Origin: Pseudomonadota bacterium
GTDB lineage: Bacteria; Pseudomonadota; Gammaproteobacteria; Xanthomonadales; Xanthomonadaceae
Direction of reading: 5' to 3'
Assembly (NCBI GenBank): GCA_023444765.1
Contig: JAEXLY010000015.1
Coordinates: forward strand, 1 to 10,694
DNA: 10,694 nucleotides
Of the stretch, positions 1 to 7,194 are shown piece by piece; the stretch's first letter is position 1, and the number at the start of each line of letters is the position of its first letter. The position numbers and the translations under genes are program-made. The notes under the pieces are model-generated. The model ran no database searches. It saw only the letters and a program-made list of their open reading frames with translations, and was not told where the DNA came from.

Positions 1-2959
1 GCTTGAACGTGCGGGTGCCGCCGAAGATCGAGTCCGAATGCCGGCCGAAGTTCGCGTTGGGCTCGCCAGGACCGCCGTACCAGTCGTCGTAGCCGTCCCA
101 GTTGCGCCAGTCGAACACGTTGAGCAGATCCGCGCGCACGCGCAGGCGGATGTCGGTACCCGTATCCCATTCCCTGGCGGCGGCGAGATCGAAGCGCTTG
201 TAGCCGACGGTGCCGTCGGGCCGGTAGGGATCGATCAGGCAGTCTTCCCAGCCAGGCAGGCAGTTGGTCGCATTGCGGTACTTCATCGATTCGAGCACCA
301 GCTTGCCCGAGAGCGTGATGTCGCCAGGCGCGTCCCAGATCCCGGTCAGGACCAGGCGATGCTCCGGTACACCGCGCGCGGGCAGCCATCCGTAGTAGCT
401 GGGATCGGGGTACTCGAACATGTCGATCCAGCCGTCGGCGTTGGTGTTCTGCCTGCCGCGCGTGTAGGTATAGGCGATGGTCGTCCCCCACCCCGATCCC
501 GTGGTGTAGGGCTTGTCCAGCTTCATCAGCACGGACCTGGTCTTCGTCTCGTACATGTTGTCGAGCAGCACGATGCGGCCGAACGGCGGGTCGAAGCCCC
601 ACGGCGTGCCCCAGGTTCCGCCCGGCGGCAGGAAACTGCCGTCCTCGCGCCGGTTGCCCAACCGCGCCACCACCCCGTCCTTGCTGTGGATGTAGGACAA
701 CGTGACCTCGCTCTGCCAGGTCTGGCCAAGCATGTCGAACGCATTGCGCATGCCCAGGCTGAACTGGTCGGAGTACGGGACCTTCAGGTCGTTGTTGTTG
801 AGCCACCACTCGCGCGGCAGGTCGACTTCCGCGGCGAGAGAGTCGAGCGCGCCGGGCTGCAGGTAGGCGGGGTCCCAGGCCACGCAGTCGCCGACGGGAC
901 GGCGACACACGCCGTCGGCATCGGTGAAGTAGAAGTTGTAGCGGCCGAACGAAGTGCGATTGGTTTCCAGCTGCAGGTAGTCGAACAGGTTGCGGTCGTA
1001 GGCACGGCCGGCGCCACCGAAGATCACGTGGCGCTGGTCGGCGTTGAGGTCGTAGGAGAAGCCGATGCGCGGTTGCCAGGCGTCCTTGAACGCGTCCCGG
1101 TTTCCGCCGGTGGAGATGTAGTCGTCCGGATCCCAGTCCGCGTTCTGGAAGTTCGGATGGTTGCGGATGTTGGCGGCCAGCGTGGACGGCGTGACGAAAT
1201 CCTCGTAGGCGGGCGTGGTCTCGTAGTCCCAGCGCAGGCCGTAGTTGAGCGTCAGGTGCTCGTTGACCTCCCAGTCGTCCTGGATGTAGATGCCGAACTG
1301 CTTGTTCGACGACGTGGTGAACCCCTCCGACGTGCCCGCGTCGCCGGTGGCGAACTCGACCCGGTACGGCTGCGTCAGGCTGACGCCGATGTCGTAGTAG
1401 AACTGCGGATTGGAGTAGTTGCGTTCGATGGCGTTGACGTCGACCTTCTTGTACTTGAAGCCCATCTTCACCGTGTGGCCGTCCCAGCCGGTGAAGGTGA
1501 GATCGTTCTGCAGGGCCCAGCCTTCCTGTCCCTTGTCCTGGTTGTTCGGGCCGGCGCCGGCGTTGAGGATGCGGTTCACCTGGGTACGGTCGTTGGCCAG
1601 CAGCTCCGACACGTCGAGCAGGTAACCCGAGCCGGACACCGCCGGCTGGGGTGCCCAGGACAGGTCCTCGAACGTCAGGTGCGCATCGTTGAGCCAGACG
1701 TCGCCGCTGTACTGCCAGCGCAGGTCGTAACGCGTGACCTCGTTGTGGTTGATGGTGGCGTACTCGGGCAGGTTGTTGCCGCCCACGCCGATCACCTCGT
1801 CCTCCTCGCGCAGCTGCGCCGAGAGTTCGACGAGGTTGCGGTCGTCCGGGGTCCAGCTCAGCTTGCCGAAGTACATGTCCTGGGTGAACGGCGAACCGGC
1901 CGGTCCCAGCTGCGCCAGCAGGTCGGCGGGGATGTCGGACACGTCGTAGCGTCCGGGCGCGCCCAGCTCGACCGTCTTCGGGGTGTCGTACTCCTTGGCC
2001 TCGTAGGCGACGAAGAAGTGCAGCCGGTCCGGCACGATGGGGCCGCCGAAGAACGCGCCGTACTGCTCCTCCTTGGACTCGACCATGGTGCCGCTGCGCT
2101 CCTCGGCCGGGGTCCGCGAGCGCCATTCGGTGGCGGTGTGGTCCCAGAAGAAGCTGCCTTCGAACTCGTTGGTTCCCGAACGCGTCGCGGCCACCACCGC
2201 CGCGCTGCTGATCTGGTCGAACTCCGCCTTGTAGTTGGAGGTGATGACCTTGTACTCGCCGATCGCCGACTGCGGGAACGGGTTGCCGCGGGTGGAGTCC
2301 TGGCCGCCGACGCCGCCCGGCAGGGTGTAGCCCTTCTGGCCCACGCCGTCGATATAGACGTTGATCGCGCTGGAGGTCTGTGCGCCGGAGCGCAGTCGGG
2401 TGTTGCCGCCGGCGTCCTGGATGAACTGCATGCCCGGCACGGTATCGGCGAAGGACAGGAAGTTGCGCGTGCCCTGCGGCAGCGATTCGATCTGCTTCCG
2501 CGATACGTAGGTCGCCACTTCCGATGTCCTGGTCTCGACCAGGGACTGCCCGGTGACCACCACCGCGTCCAGTTCGGTGGCCTCCCCCACCGGACCGGTC
2601 TCGGCCACGCCGCCGACACCGAGGTTGAGTGTCGCGGTCTGGCCGACGGCCACGGTGACGTTCTGCGAACTCGTCTGACCATTGGCGCTGACGTCGATGC
2701 GATAGGTGCCCGGCGGCAGGCCAGCGAGGTTGTAGCTGCCGTTGGCACCGGTCTGCACGCTCCGGGTGAGGCCGGTCGCCAGGTTGGTGGCGGTCACCTG
2801 GGCCTGCGCGGCGGGCGCGGAGTCGGCCATCACCTGGCCACGGATCGTGGCGGCGGTGGATTGCGCGAACACGGGCGTGGACAGCAGCAGGCCGGCAAGC
2901 GCGGCACTCAACAGGCTGCGCTGCATGCAGCGCGAGGGGGAACGGGACTTGCGATTCAT
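1..2959 (-). CDS. Oar-like TonB-dependent outer-membrane receptor (3' end cut by window edge)
   Basis: Predicted outer-membrane active transporter that takes a bound ligand into the periplasm using TonB-ExbBD energy. The open frame runs 986 codons from ATG at 2959 to the edge with no stop. It ends ..FGGTRTFK, which resembles the last beta-strand of the family, so only a few residues should be missing. A signal peptide covers about residues 1-33 (ending PVFAQ). A carboxypeptidase-regulatory-like domain follows (about 36-115, with GSYNLAGLPPGTYRIDV), then a TonB-box-like ELDAVVVTG (129-137), a plug (about 145-265, with RNFLSFADTVPGM and INVYIDGVGQ) and a beta-barrel rich in Trp and Tyr. This order fits the Oar-like class rather than SusC. 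The mature part shows two CX6C pairs (685/692 and 900/907). GGGAGGG lies 8 nt before the start; M12 is an alternative start. It is the last visible gene of the hydrolase-regulator-receptor module, which suggests a saccharide ligand. That is inference from neighbours; the barrel itself does not reveal it. Confidence 0.93.
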   Translation of the reverse strand, partial: MNRKSRSPSRCMQRSLLSAALAGLLLSTPVFAQSTAATIRGQVMADSAPAAQAQVTATNLATGLTRSVQTGANGSYNLAGLPPGTYRIDVSANGQTSSQNVTVAVGQTATLNLGVGGVAETGPVGEATELDAVVVTGQSLVETRTSEVATYVSRKQIESLPQGTRNFLSFADTVPGMQFIQDAGGNTRLRSGAQTSSAINVYIDGVGQKGYTLPGGVGGQDSTRGNPFPQSAIGEYKVITSNYKAEFDQISSAAVVAATRSGTNEFEGSFFWDHTATEWRSRTPAEERSGTMVESKEEQYGAFFGGPIVPDRLHFFVAYEAKEYDTPKTVELGAPGRYDVSDIPADLLAQLGPAGSPFTQDMYFGKLSWTPDDRNLVELSAQLREEDEVIGVGGNNLPEYATINHNEVTRYDLRWQYSGDVWLNDAHLTFEDLSWAPQPAVSGSGYLLDVSELLANDRTQVNRILNAGAGPNNQDKGQEGWALQNDLTFTGWDGHTVKMGFKYKKVDVNAIERNYSNPQFYYDIGVSLTQPYRVEFATGDAGTSEGFTTSSNKQFGIYIQDDWEVNEHLTLNYGLRWDYETTPAYEDFVTPSTLAANIRNHPNFQNADWDPDDYISTGGNRDAFKDAWQPRIGFSYDLNADQRHVIFGGAGRAYDRNLFDYLQLETNRTSFGRYNFYFTDADGVCRRPVGDCVAWDPAYLQPGALDSLAAEVDLPREWWLNNNDLKVPYSDQFSLGMRNAFDMLGQTWQSEVTLSYIHSKDGVVARLGNRREDGSFLPPGGTWGTPWGFDPPFGRIVLLDNMYETKTRSVLMKLDKPYTTGSGWGTTIAYTYTRGRQNTNADGWIDMFEYPDPSYYGWLPARGVPEHRLVLTGIWDAPGDITLSGKLVLESMKYRNATNCLPGWEDCLIDPYRPDGTVGYKRFDLAAAREWDTGTDIRLRVRADLLNVFDWRNWDGYDDWYGGPGEPNANFGRHSDSIFGGTRTFK

Positions 2960-2982
2960 CGTGGGTGCCCTCCCGGGGCGTC

Positions 2983-2996
2983 CTTGGTCGTTGACA
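2983..2996 (-). promoter_or_regulatory. possible degenerate LacI-type operator half-site upstream of the receptor gene
   Basis: Read on the minus strand, this stretch is TGTCAACGACCAAG. Its first eight bases differ at one position from the left half of the perfect palindrome at 6490-6503 (TGTAAACG), but the second half does not match. It sits 24-37 bp before the receptor start, a position comparable to the hydrolase operator. The 101-bp gap (2960-3060) also holds a 5-bp inverted repeat, GCGCC-GGC-GGCGC, at 3009-3021 with no T-tract. I see no convincing promoter, so readthrough from the regulator gene is the default model. Confidence 0.2.
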
Positions 2997-3060
2997 CGGG
3001 GGATCGATGCGCCGGCGGCGCCTCATTCGACTCCTGCAGCGGACGGATCATGGGTGCGCC

Positions 3061-4068
3061 TCACCGGTTGTTCCCGTTCGACTGCGCCAGACTGGAGCCG
3101 CGCACCACCAGTCGCGGCTCCAGCAGCTGCTGCGCCGGCAGTCCAGCCGGCGCGCCCTGGTCGAGCAGGCGCCGGAGGGCGCGGGCGCCGAGCTCGGCGA
3201 TCTCGACGCGCATCGTGGTTAAGGCCGGGTGTACGTAGCGCGAAAGGGGAATGTCGTCGAAACCCGCGATGGCGATGTCGCCGGGCACGCGCATCCCGCC
3301 CTGGGTGAGCGCGAACAGACAACCCAGCGCCATCATGTCGTTGGCCGCGAACACCGCGTCGGGTCGCGCATCCGCGGCGAGCAGCTCCTGACCCGCGCGA
3401 TGCCCCGACGCCTCGTCGAAATCGCCCGGCAGGATCCAGGGTTCGACCCCGGGCGTGGCCGCGATCGCGTCGCGGTAGCCACGCAGGCGTTCGTTCGCAT
3501 CGAAGTTGTCGGCAGGGCCGGCAATGAAGGCGATGCGGCGATGACCGGACGCGCGCAGGTGTTCCATCATCGCCACCGCGCCGCCGTGGTTGTCGACGCC
3601 GACCGCGGCAGCGCCATGGGGCACGACCGCCGGGTTCATGAGTACCACCGGCATCGGCGGCAGGTCGGCGGCGAGCGCCTCCGCGCCTGCGATGAATGGC
3701 GACATCAGCAGCAGGCCGTCCACGCGCCCGCGCATGGTCCGCAGTGCGGCACCCTGTTCCTGCGGGTTGCCGTGATAGCTCGACACCAGCAGGTGCAGTC
3801 CGCGCTCGCGCGCAACCTGGTCGATACCACGCATCAGCTCCGAGAAGAACTCGCCGTAGAGGTCGGGCAGCACCACGCCGATGGTCTGCGTACGGCGGCT
3901 GCTGAGGCTGCGCGCGGCATGGTGCGGGCTGTAGCGCAACTGTTCGGCCACGGCGAGGATGCGCTGGCGCACGTCCTCGGCCACGTTGGGATGGCCGTTC
4001 AACGCGCGCGATACGGTGGCGACGGAAACATTCGCCTCCCGGGCCACATCCTTGATCGTGACGCTCAT
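3061..4068 (-). CDS. LacI/GalR-family transcriptional repressor
   Basis: A 335-residue DNA-binding regulator, the usual length for the LacI family. The N-terminal helix-turn-helix is residues 3-25 (VTIKDVAREANVSVATVSRA), with recognition helix VSVATVSR. The hinge is at about 47-58 (SPHHAARSLSSRR), where Leu55 matches the residue that LacI-family proteins insert at the central CpG. The periplasmic-binding-protein-like effector domain runs from about 60 (TIGVVLPDLYGEFFSEL), with FAANDMMALG and GFDDIPLSRYVHPALTT typical of its second lobe. ATG at 4068 is chosen because the family begins M-x-x-TIKDVA and GGAGG lies 5 nt upstream; an in-frame ATG at 4113 would add 15 residues unlike the family. 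A CCGCG-GCAC-CGCGG hairpin at 4077-4090 overlaps the edge of this ribosome site. The gene sits between the hydrolase and receptor genes on one strand, so it is probably their regulator. The effector is probably a sugar, of unknown identity. Confidence 0.95.
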   Translation of the reverse strand: MSVTIKDVAREANVSVATVSRALNGHPNVAEDVRQRILAVAEQLRYSPHHAARSLSSRRTQTIGVVLPDLYGEFFSELMRGIDQVARERGLHLLVSSYHGNPQEQGAALRTMRGRVDGLLLMSPFIAGAEALAADLPPMPVVLMNPAVVPHGAAAVGVDNHGGAVAMMEHLRASGHRRIAFIAGPADNFDANERLRGYRDAIAATPGVEPWILPGDFDEASGHRAGQELLAADARPDAVFAANDMMALGCLFALTQGGMRVPGDIAIAGFDDIPLSRYVHPALTTMRVEIAELGARALRRLLDQGAPAGLPAQQLLEPRLVVRGSSLAQSNGNNR

Positions 4069-4174
4069 GGCGACCTCCGCGGCACCGCGGGTGCCATTGC
4101 CGGCGGGCAACACGGCAGCGCCCGATCATGTGCCGATACGCGGCGACGCGGCGAATCGTGGCCGGCATGCACGC

Positions 4175-6457
4175 TCATCGCGACACCACCTCGAACTGCG
4201 CGGAATGCGTGGCCTGCGAACTTCCACCCGCGAACACCGTGAACGTGCCCGGTTCCACCACCTGCCGCATCCCCGCGTCGTAGAGCGCCAGGTCCTCGAA
4301 TCCGAGCGTGAACTCCACCTCGCGCGATTCGCCCGGCTGCAGGTCCACGCGACGGAAGCCGCGCAGCTCGCGCACCGGACGGGTCACGCTGGCGACGTCG
4401 TCGCGCAGGTACAGCTGCACCACTTCCGTCCCGGCGCGGGGGCCGGTATTGGTCACGCGCACCCGCACCGTCTGCCGCGGATCGTCGGCGGAGACCATCC
4501 TGCTGGCGAGCTGCGGCTGTCCATACGCGAAGGTGGTGTAGGACAGCCCGTGTCCGAAGGGATACAGCGGCGTCCAGTGCACGTCGAGGTACTTGCTGGT
4601 GAACTTGTCGTCCTTCGCCGGTGGCCGGCCGGTGTTGCGCCGCGCGTGGTAGATCGGCACCTGGCCGACATTGCGCGGCACGGTGACCGGCAGCTTGCCC
4701 GAGGGCGCGACATCGCCGAACAGCACATCGACCAGGGCATTGCCGCCCTCAACGCCGGGGAACCAAGCCTCCAGGATGGCCCCCACCCTGCCCTGGAGCG
4801 CACCGGTCGACAGCGGACGCCCGTTGAGCAGGACGACGACCACCGGCTTGCCCGTCGCCGCCACGGCCAGCACCAGTTGCTCCTGTACGCCCGGAAGGTC
4901 CAGCGAGGTGCGGTTGTTGGCCTCGGCGCTCATTTCCGGATGCTCGCCGAGGAACATCAGCACGGCGTCGGCGCGCCGCGCCGCGCCTACCGCCTCGTCG
5001 AACCCGGTCGTGTCCTGGCTGTCGATGTCGGCGCCCTTGGCCACGAGCAGGCGCGTGTCGCCCCCGAGGCGCTCGCGCAGCGCCGCCAGCGGCGTCACCG
5101 CGTCTTCCGGACGGCCGATCCCGACCCAGTTGCCGAGCATCGCCCATGGCTCGTCGGCCAGCGGTCCGATCACTGCCAGCGTTGCGAGCGATTGCGACAG
5201 GGGCAGCACGCCGCCGTCGTTCTCCAGCAGCACCATCGATTTCTGCGCCAGGCGCCGCGCCGCATCGCGGTGCCGGGAGGTCAGCGTCAGCGCCTGCTGC
5301 CGCCCGCTGTCCCTGCAGTAGCGGTAGGGATCCTCGAACAGGCCGAGGCGGAACTTGGCGTTGAGTACGCGCCGCACCGAAGCGTCGACCTCGGCCAGTG
5401 GCACGCGCCCGGCCTCGACCGCCGCGGGAAGATCCTCCAGGTAGATCGCGCTGACCATGTCCACGTCCACGCCGGCCCGCAGGCCCGCCGCACCCGCGGC
5501 CTCGCGGTCCGCCGCGATGCCGTGCGGCATCAGCTCCATCACCCCCGTGTAGTCGCTCACCAGCAGGCCGTCCCAGCCCCACTTGCCGCGCAGCAGGCCC
5601 TGGATCAGCGGTTCGTGCGCATGCATCGGGATTCCGCCGATCTCGTTGAACGAGGCCATGATCGACTGCGCCCCGGCGTCGACAGCGGCCTTGAACGGCG
5701 GCAGATAGACCTCGTGCAGGCTGCGCTCGGAGATGTCGGCCACGTCGTAGTCGCGCCCGCCCTGGGCCGCGCCATAGGCCACGAAGTGCTTCGCCGTGGC
5801 CAGCATGGTGTCGGCGGCGGCGAGATCGTCGCCCTGGAACCCCCGCACCTTGGCCGCGGCGAAGGCGGCGTTGAGGTAAGGGTCCTCGCCCGCGCCCTCC
5901 ACGATGCGGCCCCAGCGCGGATCGCGCGCGACGTCCACCATCGGCGCATAGGTCCAGTGCACCCCGTGGGCGGTGGCCTCGACCGCCGCCACGCGCGCGG
6001 CCTGGCGGGCGCCGTCCGGATCGAAGCTCGACGCCTCCCCCAGCGGCACCGGGAAGATCGTGCGCATGCCGTGGATCACGTCGTAGGCGAACAGCAGCGG
6101 GATGCCCAGGCGCGATTCCTCGACCGCGATCCTCTGCAGCCGGCAGGTGAGCTCGGCGCCCTGGGTGCCCAGCCAGGAGCCGATCTGCCCCTGACGCACC
6201 TGGTCCTCGCTGCCGGCCATGGCCGCCGGCCCCGTGTTGTTGCCCACGCCCGGCGGCTGGTTGAGCTGGCCGAGCTTCTCGGCCAGGGTCATCCGCACCA
6301 TCAGGGCGTCGACGAAGGCCCGCTCGGCCGCCAGATCGCCGGCCGAGGTCTTCGGTGGCGGCGGGGCGGCCCACGCCACCGGGGCCACCAGCGCCGCGGC
6401 CAGCAGCCCGGCCAGGGCGGGAAGAAGGCGGGTGCTGCGGAGGTGCAATCCAGTCAT
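4175..6457 (-). CDS. bglX: Periplasmic family 3 glycoside hydrolase (BglX-like beta-glucosidase)
   Basis: A 760-residue exo-acting beta-glycosidase, probably releasing glucose from the non-reducing ends of beta-gluco-oligosaccharides in the periplasm. The signal peptide is residues 1-30 (LLPALAGLLAAALVAPVAWA, no lipobox Cys). The (beta/alpha)8 domain covers about 45-385 with LFAYDVIHGMRTIFP, APMVDVARDPRWGR, EGAGEDPYL and KHFVAYG. The predicted nucleophile is Asp302 in LLVSDYTGV. The alpha/beta sandwich is about 400-625, with Glu512 (SAEANNRTSL) the likely acid/base by analogy with BglX. A fibronectin-III-like domain closes the protein (about 660-755). Length and block order match E. coli BglX from memory, so the symbol is by homology. 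ATG 6457 is chosen because it opens directly onto the signal peptide; the frame continues upstream without family-like sequence. No clear Shine-Dalgarno precedes it. A LacI-type palindrome lies 33 bp upstream. The 106-bp gap to the regulator gene shows no terminator. Confidence 0.94.
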   Translation of the reverse strand: MTGLHLRSTRLLPALAGLLAAALVAPVAWAAPPPPKTSAGDLAAERAFVDALMVRMTLAEKLGQLNQPPGVGNNTGPAAMAGSEDQVRQGQIGSWLGTQGAELTCRLQRIAVEESRLGIPLLFAYDVIHGMRTIFPVPLGEASSFDPDGARQAARVAAVEATAHGVHWTYAPMVDVARDPRWGRIVEGAGEDPYLNAAFAAAKVRGFQGDDLAAADTMLATAKHFVAYGAAQGGRDYDVADISERSLHEVYLPPFKAAVDAGAQSIMASFNEIGGIPMHAHEPLIQGLLRGKWGWDGLLVSDYTGVMELMPHGIAADREAAGAAGLRAGVDVDMVSAIYLEDLPAAVEAGRVPLAEVDASVRRVLNAKFRLGLFEDPYRYCRDSGRQQALTLTSRHRDAARRLAQKSMVLLENDGGVLPLSQSLATLAVIGPLADEPWAMLGNWVGIGRPEDAVTPLAALRERLGGDTRLLVAKGADIDSQDTTGFDEAVGAARRADAVLMFLGEHPEMSAEANNRTSLDLPGVQEQLVLAVAATGKPVVVVLLNGRPLSTGALQGRVGAILEAWFPGVEGGNALVDVLFGDVAPSGKLPVTVPRNVGQVPIYHARRNTGRPPAKDDKFTSKYLDVHWTPLYPFGHGLSYTTFAYGQPQLASRMVSADDPRQTVRVRVTNTGPRAGTEVVQLYLRDDVASVTRPVRELRGFRRVDLQPGESREVEFTLGFEDLALYDAGMRQVVEPGTFTVFAGGSSQATHSAQFEVVSR

Positions 6458-6489
6458 CGCGACGGTCGTGGAACCGGGGGACGGCCGAA

Positions 6490-6503
6490 TGTAAACGTTT
6501 ACA
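6490..6503. promoter_or_regulatory. LacI/GalR-type operator palindrome upstream of the hydrolase gene
   Basis: TGTAAACGTTTACA is a perfect 14-bp palindrome with a central CG, AT-rich in a very GC-rich setting. This is the classic form of LacI-family operators, including GalR sites whose half is GTGTAAAC. It lies in the 83-bp gap between yciI and the hydrolase gene, 33 bp before the hydrolase ATG, where a bound repressor would block initiation or early elongation. The regulator encoded at 3061-4068 is the obvious candidate. I found no second full copy in the window. Confidence 0.82.
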
Positions 6504-6540
6504 ACCGAGCCTGCATGGCACGCTGCAGCATCGGGCACGC

Positions 6541-6852
6541 CTAGATCGCAGGTTGCGGCAACACCGGCAGGAACGGGCGCACCTCGACCCGCTCGTACAC
6601 CCCCGCCTCGACATAGGGGTCGGCCTGGGCCCAGTCCCGCGCCGCCTGCAACGACTCGAACCGGGCGATCACGATGCTCCCGCTGAAGCCCGCGGGGCCG
6701 GGATCCTCGGCATCGATCGCGGGACACGGACCGGCCAGCAGCAGGCGGCCGTCGTCGCGCAGCGCGACCAGCCGCGCCAGGTGCATCTCGCGCGCGGCCA
6801 GCCGCCTGTCGAGTACTCCCTGGCCGTCATGCCCCTCGATCGCATACCACAT
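6541..6852 (-). CDS. yciI: YciI-family protein
   Basis: A 103-residue cytoplasmic protein of the YciI family (dimeric alpha-beta barrel, ferredoxin-like fold); its biochemical role is not established. The sequence follows E. coli YciI closely as I remember it. It has the R-x-x-H-L block with His24 (REMHLARL), then DDGRLLLAGP, a conserved DPGPAGFSGS stretch, FESLQAARDWAQADPY and the ending AGVYERVEVRPF. The His and a nearby acidic residue are the family's putative active-site pair. Start ATG 6852 gives the family's native MWYAIEG opening; the longer frame upstream is arginine-rich noise. A weak GGGGA lies 7 nt upstream. It is transcribed away from scpA. The hydrolase gene begins 83 bp downstream with its own operator, so yciI is probably a separate housekeeping unit, although I see no terminator between them. 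Confidence 0.93.
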   Translation of the reverse strand: MWYAIEGHDGQGVLDRRLAAREMHLARLVALRDDGRLLLAGPCPAIDAEDPGPAGFSGSIVIARFESLQAARDWAQADPYVEAGVYERVEVRPFLPVLPQPAI

Positions 6853-6880
6853 GCCCGTGTCCCCAGTCTGACCGCCGCCG

Positions 6881-6909
6881 ATTCTAGCGGCCGCGGGCGC
6901 TGGACAGCC
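6881..6909 (-). promoter_or_regulatory. tentative yciI promoter
   Basis: On the minus strand TAGAAT (6881-6886) differs from the -10 consensus at one base and lies 29 bp before the yciI start. The region where a -35 box should lie (about 6902-6909) holds only weak matches such as CTGTCC. Assigned from a single good hexamer, so treat as tentative. On the opposite strand TGGACA (6901-6906) followed after 18 bp by TACCCT (6925-6930) is an equally tentative promoter for scpA. Confidence 0.28.
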
Positions 6910-6960
6910 CGCACGCCCTGCGCTTACCCTAGGGAACAGGTTTCGCAGCCGAACGCCGCT

Positions 6961-6977
6961 CGCGTCCCAGGGACGCG
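6961..6977. repeat. 8-bp-arm palindrome in the yciI-scpA intergenic region
   Basis: CGCGTCCC and GGGACGCG flank a single A, giving a near-continuous 17-bp dyad. As RNA it could fold as a 7-bp stem with a CAG loop. As DNA it could be a protein-binding site. It has no known match that I can name. Confidence 0.4.
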
Positions 6978-7108
6978 CAGTCGCGGGCCTTCGGCCAGAC
7001 CCGACGCCCCCTTCGCGGTTTCCTGCCGGCCTCCGGCATGGCCCGCGCCTGGCGGCCGGTCGCAAGACGCTTTACCAGGTGCCGATGTTCCGGACCCGTG
7101 CATGCCGG

Positions 7109-7130
7109 GGATGCGCCCGCACGCGCATCC
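7109..7130. repeat. 8-bp-arm inverted repeat upstream of scpA
   Basis: GGATGCGC (7109-7116) and GCGCATCC (7123-7130) are exact inverted copies separated by CCGCAC. In an scpA leader transcript this would form an 8-bp stem with a 6-nt loop, 65 nt before the chosen start codon. No poly-U follows, so it is not a typical terminator. Confidence 0.4.
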
Positions 7131-7169
7131 GCCTGCCCCGCGCGGCAGCGGCACACACCATATGCAAGA

Positions 7170-7186
7170 CGGCCCGGAGGGGGCCG
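7170..7186 (+). promoter_or_regulatory. scpA: scpA ribosome-binding site inside a hairpin loop
   Basis: CGGCCC (7170-7175) and GGGCCG (7181-7186) are exact inverted repeats whose 5-nt loop is GGAGG, a strong Shine-Dalgarno core. The distance from GGAGG to ATG 7195 is 14 nt, longer than ideal in a linear message. It is the only good ribosome site near the gene, so it favours ATG 7195 over the in-frame ATG at 7162, which has none. The structure could expose or occlude the site. Confidence 0.5.
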
Positions 7187-7194
7187 CAACGCGA

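Larger units (their letters stand above)
6853..7194. other. Divergent yciI-scpA intergenic region with several inverted repeats
   Basis: This 342-bp stretch separates two divergent genes, and I see no convincing gene in it. It should hold both promoters and a long scpA leader. Perfect-arm inverted repeats visible by eye are: 6893-6912 (GCGGGC, 8-nt spacer, GCCCGC), 6961-6977 (CGCGTCCC-A-GGGACGCG), 7024-7038 (TGCCGG-CCT-CCGGCA), 7109-7130 (GGATGCGC, 6-nt spacer, GCGCATCC), 7133-7148 (CTGCC, 6-nt spacer, GGCAG) and 7170-7186, described separately. None is followed by a T-tract, so none looks like a standard terminator. In DNA this GC-rich several 6-bp repeats are expected by chance; the two with 8-bp arms stand out most. 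Confidence 0.6.

Noticed and set aside
3009..3021. Rho-independent terminator after the regulator gene
   Set aside because: The 5-bp stem GCGCC-GGC-GGCGC has no T-tract in either direction, so it cannot be called a terminator.
38..3238. Plus-strand open frame of 1066 codons across the receptor gene
   Set aside because: It is antisense to an intact receptor frame with clear signal peptide, plug and barrel sequence. Its product is a Val/Arg/Gly/Ala-rich string with no recognisable domain, as expected from GC-rich codon bias.
4077..4090. Regulatory hairpin at the regulator gene's ribosome site
   Set aside because: Only a 5-bp GC stem touching the edge of GGAGG; such stems are common at this GC content and there is no further support.
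3959..6544. Plus-strand open frame of 861 codons across the hydrolase gene
   Set aside because: It lies opposite a well-conserved family 3 hydrolase and gives His/Arg-rich sequence without motifs.
6458..6727. Longer N-terminus for the hydrolase, starting at 6727
   Set aside because: The extra 90 residues are Arg/Gly-rich, read through the operator and overlap yciI; the true signal peptide begins at ATG 6457.
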